The position numbers and the translations under genes were made by a program. Under the pieces are notes generated by a model that was not told where the DNA came from, did no database searches, and saw only the letters and a list, made by a program, of their open reading frames with translations. This document shows positions 1-5,264 of a stretch of DNA of 5,264 nucleotides, one piece after another. Source of the stretch: an uncultured Pseudogracilibacillus sp. (lineage in GTDB: Bacteria > Bacillota > Bacilli > Bacillales > Amphibacillaceae). Where the stretch lies: NCBI GenBank assembly GCA_937974845.1, contig CALJVC010000028.1, positions 1-5,264 of the forward strand, read 5' to 3'. Within the stretch, counting starts at the first letter, position 1. Each line of letters opens with the position of its first letter.

Positions 1-28
1 CATTCCTTACGACTTTTTCTTAGAAAAC

Positions 29-2155
29 CTAAATTACCTTTAAAAGCTCTCCAGCTGGTAGAGGCTTGAAATAATGATAGCCTTGCACGAGGTAGCAGGA
101 TTGATTTTGTAAGAAGCGGACATGTTCCTTCGTTTCCACACCTTCAGCTAATACTTCTAGATTTAAATTTTTGGCAAGGGCGATAATGGCCTTAATGACG
201 GCCTTATTCGAATCACTTTCATTTAATAAAAACGTCCGGTCAATTTTTAATTTATTAATAGGCAAATTGCTTAAGTAGTTTAGTGAACTATAGCCCGAAC
301 CAAAGTCATCGATACTTACCTTAACCCCAATTTTTTGTAACTTCCGTAAAATATGTTCAGCATATTTTACATCGATGGTCATGCTTTCGGTAATTTCTAA
401 CTCTAAATATTGTGGATCCAAACCAATTTCCTCTAAGGTTTCTTCTACCATGTCGACAAAGCCATAGGACATAAATTGCCGAATCGAGACATTGACAGCC
501 ATCGTAATTTTTGGATAACCCTCTTCATGCCAAGCTTTCAACTGAGATAACGATGTTTTCAATACCCATTCTCCGATAGGCGTAATGAGGCCTGTTTCCT
601 CCGCAATCGGAATAAAGTCTAAGGGAGATACTTGACCGTATTCCGGATGATGCCAGCGAAGCAAAGCTTCAACCCCGACAATCATCTTCGTTTTCGAATG
701 AACTTGGGGCTGGTAATGAAGTTCGAATTGTTCTAACTCTAAAGCTTTCCGCAGTTCTGTTTCTAAAAGTACTTTGCGATCTAAAGCCTCCGTTAACTGT
801 GAATGATAAAAATAAAATGTATTTTGTCCTAAGGTTTGGGAAATTCCCTTCGCTTCATACATTGCGATGTCCGCATAAGTTATTAAGTCATCGACTTTTT
901 TGCCATCTAAAGGATACCGGCTAACTCCTAAGCTCGGACTAATGTAAATGTCTAAATCCCCTACATGATAAAATCCACTTAACTCCTTTATTAATTTATC
1001 TGCAAAAAAAGCAATCCGCGTCTGGCTTTCTTCAGGGTAGACGATAATGAATTCATCCCCACCAAAACGGGCGACTAAGCTACCTTTTTCCATTAAAGAT
1101 TCTAAACGCTGACTAAAGGACTTCAATAGTTCATCTCCGACGGAATGACCTAAGGTGTCGTTAATCGTTTTAAATCGGTCTAAATCTAAAAATAATAGAG
1201 CGAAGGGACGTTTTTCTTTAAGGAATCGTTGAAGCTCTCCAAGGATAAAGGTGCGATTAGGCAAAGCTGTTAAATAATCATGGTAGGCTAAATATTTAAT
1301 TTTCTCCTCACCTTTTTTACGGTCTGTAATATCGAAGGCCGTACCGATTACTTCCTTCACCTTTTGTTGGCGAAAGATAGGAGCTAAGTGCACGAGAAAA
1401 TACGTATCCCCTAGTTTCATCTCAAACCTTACTCTTTTTCCTTGATAGGATTGATCCACATGCTCATTGATTACAGTAGCCTCTTCAGGAGAAAATAAAT
1501 CATAGCTTGTTTTTCCTTCAACGGAAGCCGTCGTAAAATGAATCCGCTCCGCTAATTTTCCTTCCGACATGACAAAAACAAAACGACCATCCTCTGTCCG
1601 AACTATTTTAAAAATTAAGTTACTCAATTGTTTTATCGTCGTTTGGAAATCATTTTCCAGGGCTCTTTGTAAGTCCTTTTCCATCTTCACCCGCTCTGTA
1701 ATGTCCGTACGAATCGAAATGTATTGATAAGGCTTTCCATTTTCCTTTAAAAAAGGTACAATCGTCGTATTTACCCAGTAGAGGGTCCCGTCCTTAGCTC
1801 GGTTACGAATATCCCCGTTCCACACATTCCCTGTGCCGATTGTTCGCCACATCTCTTTAAAAAACTCGCGGGAATGGTAACCGGAATTTAAAATATTATG
1901 GTTATTGCCAAGCAATTCCTCTCGTTCGTATTTTGATATTTCTAAAAATTTATCATTTACGTAAGTAATCTTTCCTTGAGGATTCGTAATCCCTACAATT
2001 GCAGATTCATTTAAGGCCCGTAAAATGTTCGTTGCATTAATTCGTTCGATTTTTTTCACATACTGCATTTGGTGCTGAAGTTCCTTCATAATAGTTTCCG
2101 ATTGTTTTTTTATATCCTTACTATGCTTTACATGTCCATGCTTTCCTCTGGGCAT
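29..2155 (-). CDS. PAS-PAS-GGDEF-EAL cyclic-di-GMP signalling protein
   Basis: A 708-residue soluble protein predicted to make and/or degrade cyclic-di-GMP under control of PAS sensors; no signal peptide or membrane segment is visible. The order is a charged, possibly coiled-coil N-terminus (about 10-45), PAS1 with its PAC segment (about 42-155, ending DITER), PAS2 (about 175-280, ending DITDRKK), GGDEF (about 285-445) and EAL (about 460-708). GGDEF 365-369 is intact, as is the DYLTALPNR entry motif (293-301). The inhibitory RxxD site six residues before GGDEF is absent (EKGS, 356-359). The EAL domain keeps its usual catalytic and metal residues: E496 of EALLRW, N555, E587 and E590 (EITE), D616-D617 (DDFGSGYSS), K637, E671 and Q691 (QGY). 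Family knowledge says such tandem proteins may be diguanylate cyclase, phosphodiesterase or both; the complete EAL set favours phosphodiesterase activity. The ATG at 2155 follows AAAGGA (2164-2169) by 8 bases; the stop is TAG. It appears monocistronic. The sensed signal is unknown. Confidence 0.93.
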   Translation of the reverse strand: MPRGKHGHVKHSKDIKKQSETIMKELQHQMQYVKKIERINATNILRALNESAIVGITNPQGKITYVNDKFLEISKYEREELLGNNHNILNSGYHSREFFKEMWRTIGTGNVWNGDIRNRAKDGTLYWVNTTIVPFLKENGKPYQYISIRTDITERVKMEKDLQRALENDFQTTIKQLSNLIFKIVRTEDGRFVFVMSEGKLAERIHFTTASVEGKTSYDLFSPEEATVINEHVDQSYQGKRVRFEMKLGDTYFLVHLAPIFRQQKVKEVIGTAFDITDRKKGEEKIKYLAYHDYLTALPNRTFILGELQRFLKEKRPFALLFLDLDRFKTINDTLGHSVGDELLKSFSQRLESLMEKGSLVARFGGDEFIIVYPEESQTRIAFFADKLIKELSGFYHVGDLDIYISPSLGVSRYPLDGKKVDDLITYADIAMYEAKGISQTLGQNTFYFYHSQLTEALDRKVLLETELRKALELEQFELHYQPQVHSKTKMIVGVEALLRWHHPEYGQVSPLDFIPIAEETGLITPIGEWVLKTSLSQLKAWHEEGYPKITMAVNVSIRQFMSYGFVDMVEETLEEIGLDPQYLELEITESMTIDVKYAEHILRKLQKIGVKVSIDDFGSGYSSLNYLSNLPINKLKIDRTFLLNESDSNKAVIKAIIALAKNLNLEVLAEGVETKEHVRFLQNQSCYLVQGYHYFKPLPAGELLKVI

Positions 2156-2207
2156 GCATCTCGTCCTTTCCTCAATAAATAGACTAGAATATATCGAAAT
2201 GATAACG

Positions 2208-2232
2208 ATACCTATAATCCATAATACCTATA
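2208..2232. repeat. Direct repeat ATACCTATA, two copies
   Basis: The 9-base word ATACCTATA occurs at 2208-2216 and again at 2224-2232, 16 bases start to start. One copy overlaps the candidate -10 of the minus-strand gene and the other covers the predicted start of transcription. It could be a regulator-binding repeat, but in AT-rich sequence a short repeat may be chance. Confidence 0.3.
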
Positions 2233-2249
2233 TATAAAGAAAATTTCAC
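2221..2249 (-). promoter_or_regulatory. Candidate promoter of the PAS-GGDEF-EAL gene
   Basis: Read on the minus strand there is GTGAAA (2249-2244, four of six matches to TTGACA), a 17-base spacer, and TATTAT (2226-2221, five of six to TATAAT). Transcription would start near 2214 and give a leader of about 60 bases. The region is very AT-rich, so chance -10 matches are expected. This is only the best-spaced pair I could find. Confidence 0.35.
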
Positions 2250-2270
2250 TTAAAAACCTTCGATAGAACG

Positions 2271-2282
2271 ATACTTAAGTAT
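2271..2282. repeat. 12-bp perfect palindrome
   Basis: ATACTTAAGTAT is its own reverse complement. It lies upstream of the candidate -35 of the PAS-GGDEF-EAL gene, where an activator or repressor site could sit. The preceding word AACGATAC (2267-2274) overlaps it and recurs at 2204-2211, 63 bases away. I do not recognise the site as that of a known regulator. Confidence 0.3.
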
Positions 2283-2345
2283 TAAAAATATAGTTTTGCT
2301 TATCGTATTAGTTTTGGTAATTTTATATAAATAACAAAAAATAGG

Positions 2346-2376
2346 AAAAAAGACTGATTGCCAAGCAATCAGTCTT
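2346..2376 (-). terminator. Intrinsic terminator of the dus gene
   Basis: A perfect 12-bp stem (2350-2361 pairing with 2365-2376) closes a 3-base loop. On the minus strand it begins six bases after the dus stop codon and runs into six T residues (2351-2346), two of which belong to the stem. This is a classic Rho-independent terminator. It should insulate the PAS-GGDEF-EAL gene from dus transcription. A looser T-rich stretch on the other side (2377-2394) could give weak termination in the plus direction, but no plus-strand gene is seen there. Confidence 0.87.
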
Positions 2377-2382
2377 CCTTTG

Positions 2383-3360
2383 TTAATTTTTTTCTAATTG
2401 GCTTATAACTTCTGAAACAATCGTTCTTACTTCCTCCGTACTTTCCGTATCCATCAATCGATTTCGAAGTTGACTCGCTCCTTTAAAGTCCCGTACATAT
2501 ATTTTGAAAAAACGTAACAGTGGTTTAAAAGGACGGGGACCGAACTTTGCTTCATAGTAATCATGTAGCTCTAATTGACGTAACAATAACCTTAAATAAT
2601 CAACTGGAGAGCGTTTTTTTGGTTCCTTTTCAAAAGCAAAGGGATTCGTGAAGACCCCTCTTCCAATCATAATGCCATCGACACCATATTTTTCATACAA
2701 TGCTAAGCCAGTCTTACGATCAGGAATATCTCCATTGATTGTTAATAGTGTATTCGGAGCGATTTCATCCCGTAATTGTTTAATTTCTGGAATCAGCTCC
2801 CAATGGGCTGGTACCTTACTCATTTCCTTCCGTGTACGGAGATGGATCGATAGGTTAACGATATCCTGTTCCAACACGTGACCGAGCCAATCCCGCCACT
2901 CCTCTACTTCAACATAACCTAAACGGGTCTTTACACTCACTGGAAGACCCGCTTCCTTCGTCGCTTGAATAATCTCTGAAGCTACTTCCGGACGATTAAT
3001 TAATCCGGCGCCCCTTCCTTTTCCAGCTACATTTTGTACGGGACACCCCATATTAATGTCAATTCCTTGAAAACCTTCTTCCCGCATTCCGTGCGCCATT
3101 TGACGGAAATATTCCGGTTCATCCCCCCAAATATGGGCGACGATTGGTTGTTCGTCCTCTGTAAAAAGCAACCTTCCTCGGACATTATCCCGGCCGTCGG
3201 GATGGCAATAGCTTACTGTGTTTGCAAATTCGGTAAAAAACACATCGGGGCGACCGGCTTCGGCAATTACATGGCGGAAAACTACATCCGTCACATCCTC
3301 CATCGGTGCCAAGATAAAAAAAGGCTTCGGTAATTCATGCCAAAAGTTAGTTCCATCCAT
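2383..3360 (-). CDS. yfjN: tRNA-dihydrouridine synthase, YfjN-like (Dus family)
   Basis: A flavoenzyme that reduces uridines in the D-loop of tRNA to dihydrouridine, using FMN and NADPH in the cytoplasm. The 325-residue product has the Dus TIM barrel followed by a C-terminal helical domain (from about 250). Visible motifs are APMEDVTD (18-25, FMN site), DINMGCP (101-107) with the catalytic Cys at 106, SVKTRLG (142-148) with the conserved Lys at 144, IHLRTR (172-177) with the conserved His at 173, and the phosphate-binding NGDI (209-212) and IGRG (232-235). The sequence resembles B. subtilis YfjN, the second Dus of that organism, also about 325 residues. I chose the ATG at 3360 because GAGG (3372-3369) lies 8 bases upstream. 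The open frame continues back to a TTG at 3429, but that would place the start inside the promoter. It has its own promoter and terminator, so it is a single-gene unit. The exact tRNA positions modified cannot be read from sequence. Confidence 0.94.
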   Translation of the reverse strand: MDGTNFWHELPKPFFILAPMEDVTDVVFRHVIAEAGRPDVFFTEFANTVSYCHPDGRDNVRGRLLFTEDEQPIVAHIWGDEPEYFRQMAHGMREEGFQGIDINMGCPVQNVAGKGRGAGLINRPEVASEIIQATKEAGLPVSVKTRLGYVEVEEWRDWLGHVLEQDIVNLSIHLRTRKEMSKVPAHWELIPEIKQLRDEIAPNTLLTINGDIPDRKTGLALYEKYGVDGIMIGRGVFTNPFAFEKEPKKRSPVDYLRLLLRQLELHDYYEAKFGPRPFKPLLRFFKIYVRDFKGASQLRNRLMDTESTEEVRTIVSEVISQLEKN

Positions 3361-3400
3361 CTTTCTATCCTCTTTCCGTACAATTTTTATTCCATTAGAA

Positions 3401-3429
3401 ATCATACCATAAGTAAAAGACAGTACCAA
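3401..3429 (-). promoter_or_regulatory. Extended -10 promoter of the dus gene
   Basis: On the minus strand: TTGGTA (3429-3424, four of six), exactly 17 bases, then TATGAT (3406-3401, five of six). The -10 is preceded by TATGG, which supplies the TGn extension common in Gram-positive housekeeping promoters. The start of transcription would be near 3394, giving a leader of about 34 bases with the ribosome binding site at 3375-3367. This fixes the ATG at 3360 as the start codon. Confidence 0.75.
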
Positions 3430-3680
3430 CGAAACGAACGGAGGGGGATTTTTCCTTCAAGTAAAGCGAAAAATAAATGAAGGCGAACAAAATTTACTTA
3501 ACCATCGGTTTAATCCTTCCTTCAACTATCGAACCAAGTGACAAGGGAAGAAAGACAAGTCCAAGGAGCTTTTTTCACATAAATAAAATAACAATCCATA
3601 CAATAACTATAGGACTAGCCCTAGGATAGGAGTTCAATAATATATGATTATTGTTAATTATAATTTTTATTTATTCTATA
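3430..3680. other. Intergenic stretch without a convincing gene
   Basis: About 250 bases between the dus promoter and the mqo regulatory region. I see no recognised RNA, repeat family or clear terminator. A 50-codon frame (3477-3629, plus) lacks a ribosome binding site and is not called. From about 3635 the sequence becomes very AT-rich. TATAAT occurs at 3681-3686, with TTATAA (3658-3663) 17 bases before it, a possible weak extra mqo promoter. Confidence 0.5.
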
Positions 3681-3689
3681 TATAATATT

Positions 3690-3717
3690 TTATCAAAGAA
3701 AATTTCCATGATACAAT
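3690..3717 (+). promoter_or_regulatory. Candidate upstream promoter of mqo
   Basis: TTATCA (3690-3695, four of six), a 16-base spacer, then TACAAT (3712-3717, five of six) preceded by TGA, which gives an extended -10. The start would be near 3724, making a leader of about 98 bases that contains the whole large hairpin and the Rex-like dyad. The dyad at 3719-3738 would straddle the start site. Confidence 0.42.
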
Positions 3718-3718
3718 A

Positions 3719-3738
3719 GATGAAGAGTGAACTTCATC
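3719..3738. repeat. Inverted repeat GATGAAG / CTTCATC
   Basis: Perfect 7-bp arms (3719-3725 and 3732-3738) are separated by 6 bases. It lies directly downstream of the TACAAT box at 3712-3717, so it could be an operator over the start site. If transcription begins further upstream it would be an RNA hairpin at the front of the leader. No known regulator is assigned. Confidence 0.35.
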
Positions 3739-3742
3739 ATTA

Positions 3743-3791
3743 AAAGGTTGGCAAGTTTACCATCTTGTTTGTGTAAACTTACACAACCTTT
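3743..3791 (+). promoter_or_regulatory. Two-tier hairpin in the mqo leader
   Basis: The outer stem is 8 bp (AAAGGTTG 3743-3750 with CAACCTTT 3784-3791). A small 2x3 internal loop follows, then an 8-bp inner stem (AAGTTTAC 3753-3760 with GTAAACTT 3773-3780) and a 12-base loop (3761-3772). No T-run follows, so it is not an intrinsic terminator. It ends 30 bases before the mqo ATG and leaves the ribosome binding site free. It may be a leader RNA element or simply DNA operator half-sites; no known riboswitch class is recognised. Confidence 0.45.
3769..3786. promoter_or_regulatory. Rex-like operator upstream of mqo
   Basis: TTGTGTAAACTTACACAA has 8-bp perfect arms around a 2-base centre. It matches 12 of the 14 fixed positions of the Rex consensus TTGTGAA-N4-TTCACAA, with one symmetric mismatch per arm. 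Rex is a repressor released by high NADH/NAD+. The site covers the -35 position of the TATAAT promoter at 3795-3800. The same dyad is also compatible with a CRP/FNR-family site (TGTGA-N6-TCACA) with the same mismatches, but the outer TT and AA favour Rex. The dyad is plain in the sequence; the choice of regulator is inference. Confidence 0.45.
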
Positions 3792-3800
3792 AAATATAAT
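3772..3800 (+). promoter_or_regulatory. Alternative mqo promoter with perfect TATAAT
   Basis: A consensus TATAAT at 3795-3800 has TGTAAA (3772-3777, only three of six) 17 bases upstream, inside the 18-bp dyad. The start would fall near 3807, on top of the AAGGA of the ribosome binding site, which argues against it being the main promoter. Its attraction is the classic repressor geometry with the dyad. Confidence 0.28.
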
Positions 3801-3803
3801 GAA

Positions 3804-3820
3804 AAAGGAAGAGAGAGAGA
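3804..3820 (+). promoter_or_regulatory. mqo ribosome binding site with (GA)5 tract
   Basis: AAAGGAAG (3804-3811) is the best Shine-Dalgarno match. AAGGA ends 12 bases before the ATG at 3822, somewhat longer than usual. The gap is filled by five GA dinucleotides (3811-3820), which may also pair weakly. There is no in-frame start codon close upstream, so ATG 3822 is the start. Confidence 0.65.
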
Positions 3821-3821
3821 T

Positions 3822-5264
3822 ATGGTCAGCAAGCAGTCTCCAAAGGAAGTCATTTTAATAGGTGCAGGTATTATGAGTGCTACATTGGGGGTTTTGCTAA
3901 AGGAATTAGTTCCTGATTGGAAAATTACTATTTATGAAAAGCTGCCCAATGCCGGTGAAGAAAGTTCGAATGAATGGAACAACGCCGGAACTGGTCACTC
4001 TGCTTTATGTGAACTCAACTACACACCAGAATTAGACGATGGCACAATCGACACAACAAAAGCAATCTCTGTTAACGAACAATTCCAATTATCGAAGCAA
4101 TTTTGGACTTACTTAGTAGAAAAAGAACTAATTAAAGATCCGGACAACTTCATCATGCCATTACCACACATTTCTTTCGTACAAGGAGCCGACGATGTCG
4201 CTTATTTACGGAAACGTTACGAAGCGCTATCCGATAATCCTTTATTTGAAGGAATGGAATTTACCGATGATCCGGAAGTATTAAAGGAATGGATTCCAGT
4301 AATTATGGAAAACCGTACTTCTCCAGAACCTATCGCTGCAACAAAGATGGATTCTGGAACCGACGTAAACTTCGGAGCTCTCACAAGAATCCTCATCAAA
4401 CACTTAGAAGAGGAAGGAGTCGAAGTCAATTACAATAGTAAGGTAGAGCGTATTCGTCGGGCGGACAATGGCAACTGGGAAATTAAAGTTCAAGATCAAG
4501 CACAGGATGCTATTCGCTACCATGAAGCAGACTTCGTCTTTATCGGAGCCGGTGGTGGAAGTTTACCATTGCTACAAATGACTGGTATTCCAGAGTCGAA
4601 ACATATCGGTGGTTTCCCAGTGAGCGGACTATTCTTAGTCTGCAAGAACGAAGAACTCATCGAGAAGCATCATGCGAAAGTGTACGGAAAAGCTAAACTA
4701 GGAGCACCGCCTATGTCGGTTCCACACTTAGATAGCCGATATATCGACGGTAAGAAAGAATTGCTTTTCGGACCTTTTGCCGGCTTTACACCAAAGTTTT
4801 TAAAGTCTGGTTCGTATTTCGATTTAATCGGTTCTGTCAAGCCTTCAAACGTGACAACGATGTTAGCCGCTGGATTAAAGGAAATGGGCTTAACCCGTTA
4901 CTTAATCCAACAACTGTTGCTAACTGAGGATGAAAGAATCGAAGAATTACGCGAGTTTATTCCTGGAGCTAAGAAAGAAGATTGGGAAATCATTACCGCA
5001 GGACAGCGGGTTCAAGTCATTAAAGATACCGAAAAAGGTGGAAAAGGTACCTTACAATTTGGTACAGAGGTAATTACTTCCCAAGATGGTACCGTAGCTG
5101 CCTTATTAGGAGCTTCCCCTGGGGCATCTACTGCAGTGAATGTCATGCTCGAAGTATTAGAGCGCTCTTTCCCAGAATATATGGATGAGTGGATGCCAAA
5201 GATTAAAGAAATGGTACCTTCTTATGGACAAAAATTAATCGATAATCCTGAATTACTAGAAGAA
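3822..5264 (+). CDS. mqo: Malate:quinone oxidoreductase (partial, 3' end cut)
   Basis: An FAD-dependent peripheral membrane enzyme that oxidises (S)-malate to oxaloacetate and passes the electrons to the quinone pool, bypassing NAD-linked malate dehydrogenase in the TCA cycle. The frame is open for 481 codons to the window edge. Bacillus homologues are about 500 residues, so perhaps 15-20 are missing. Visible features are the N-terminal dinucleotide-binding LIGAGIMSATLG (12-23), the family signature GEESSNEWNNAGTGHSALCE (45-64), a second glycine-rich FIGAGGGSLPLL (240-251), PMSVPHLD (297-304), LLFGPFAGFTPKFLK (314-328), TAGQRVQVIK (392-401) and the C-terminal FAD-contact region LLGASPGASTAVNVML (428-443). 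No frameshift is present. It is divergent from dus and preceded by a structured leader with a Rex-like dyad, which suggests control by redox state (inference). Confidence 0.96.
   Translation, partial: MVSKQSPKEVILIGAGIMSATLGVLLKELVPDWKITIYEKLPNAGEESSNEWNNAGTGHSALCELNYTPELDDGTIDTTKAISVNEQFQLSKQFWTYLVEKELIKDPDNFIMPLPHISFVQGADDVAYLRKRYEALSDNPLFEGMEFTDDPEVLKEWIPVIMENRTSPEPIAATKMDSGTDVNFGALTRILIKHLEEEGVEVNYNSKVERIRRADNGNWEIKVQDQAQDAIRYHEADFVFIGAGGGSLPLLQMTGIPESKHIGGFPVSGLFLVCKNEELIEKHHAKVYGKAKLGAPPMSVPHLDSRYIDGKKELLFGPFAGFTPKFLKSGSYFDLIGSVKPSNVTTMLAAGLKEMGLTRYLIQQLLLTEDERIEELREFIPGAKKEDWEIITAGQRVQVIKDTEKGGKGTLQFGTEVITSQDGTVAALLGASPGASTAVNVMLEVLERSFPEYMDEWMPKIKEMVPSYGQKLIDNPELLEE

Noticed and set aside
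1..28. AAGGAATG on the minus strand at the left edge, as a possible next gene start
   Set aside because: The AAGGA abuts the ATG with no spacing, and only one codon is in the window; nothing can be supported.
2648..3412. Plus-strand open frames opposite the dus gene (2648-2881, 3034-3333, 3218-3412)
   Set aside because: They lie antisense to a gene with intact catalytic motifs, have no family resemblance, and look like shadow frames.
3477..3629. 50-codon plus-strand open frame starting ATG, with a mildly hydrophobic N-terminus
   Set aside because: No ribosome binding site ahead of it, no recognised motif, and it sits in low-complexity intergenic DNA; a frame this long is common by chance.
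3769..3786. The dyad as a TnrA or CcpA (cre) site
   Set aside because: TnrA sites are 17 bp with TGTNA...TNACA spacing, one base longer, and cre sites need a central CG; neither fits.
3743..3791. mqo leader hairpin as an attenuator/terminator
   Set aside because: The stem is followed by TAAATATAATG rather than a T-run, so intrinsic termination is unlikely.
4217..4429. Minus-strand 70-codon frame inside mqo
   Set aside because: Serine-rich translation with no motif, fully antisense to conserved mqo sequence; a shadow.

Overview
The window looks like chromosome from a low-GC Gram-positive bacterium, probably Bacillaceae. The signs are AT-rich intergenic DNA, purine-rich AGGA/GAGG ribosome binding sites, an extended (TGn) -10 promoter, a YfjN-like tRNA-dihydrouridine synthase and a Bacillus-type malate:quinone oxidoreductase. 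Genus cannot be settled from this sequence. I see no rRNA, tRNA, CRISPR, insertion sequence or phage gene.

Layout. (1) 29-2155, minus: a 708-residue soluble c-di-GMP signalling protein with two PAS domains, a GGDEF domain and an EAL domain. (2) 2156-2345: an AT-rich intergenic stretch with a weak promoter candidate, a 9-bp direct repeat and a 12-bp palindrome. (3) 2346-2376: a clear intrinsic terminator for the next gene. (4) 2383-3360, minus: a 325-residue tRNA-dihydrouridine synthase, with an extended -10 promoter just upstream. (5) 3430-3821: a 390-bp divergent intergenic region. Its left part looks empty; its right part is dense in dyads and promoter-like elements. (6) 3822-5264, plus: mqo, malate:quinone oxidoreductase, running off the right edge and missing only its extreme C-terminus.

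The three genes look like separate transcription units. The dus gene has its own promoter and terminator, the PAS-GGDEF-EAL gene lies beyond that terminator, and mqo is divergent. No shared pathway is evident. A loose redox theme is possible. The first PAS domain has the W-x-G / NR-x-KDG-x-x-YW pattern of flavin-binding redox PAS domains, and mqo feeds electrons to the quinone pool.

The most notable non-coding signal is an 18-bp near-perfect dyad (3769-3786) ahead of mqo. It matches 12 of 14 fixed positions of the Rex (NADH/NAD+-sensing repressor) operator consensus and sits inside a longer two-tier hairpin. I do not see an evident new multi-gene system; the mqo leader is the part that most deserves a second look.
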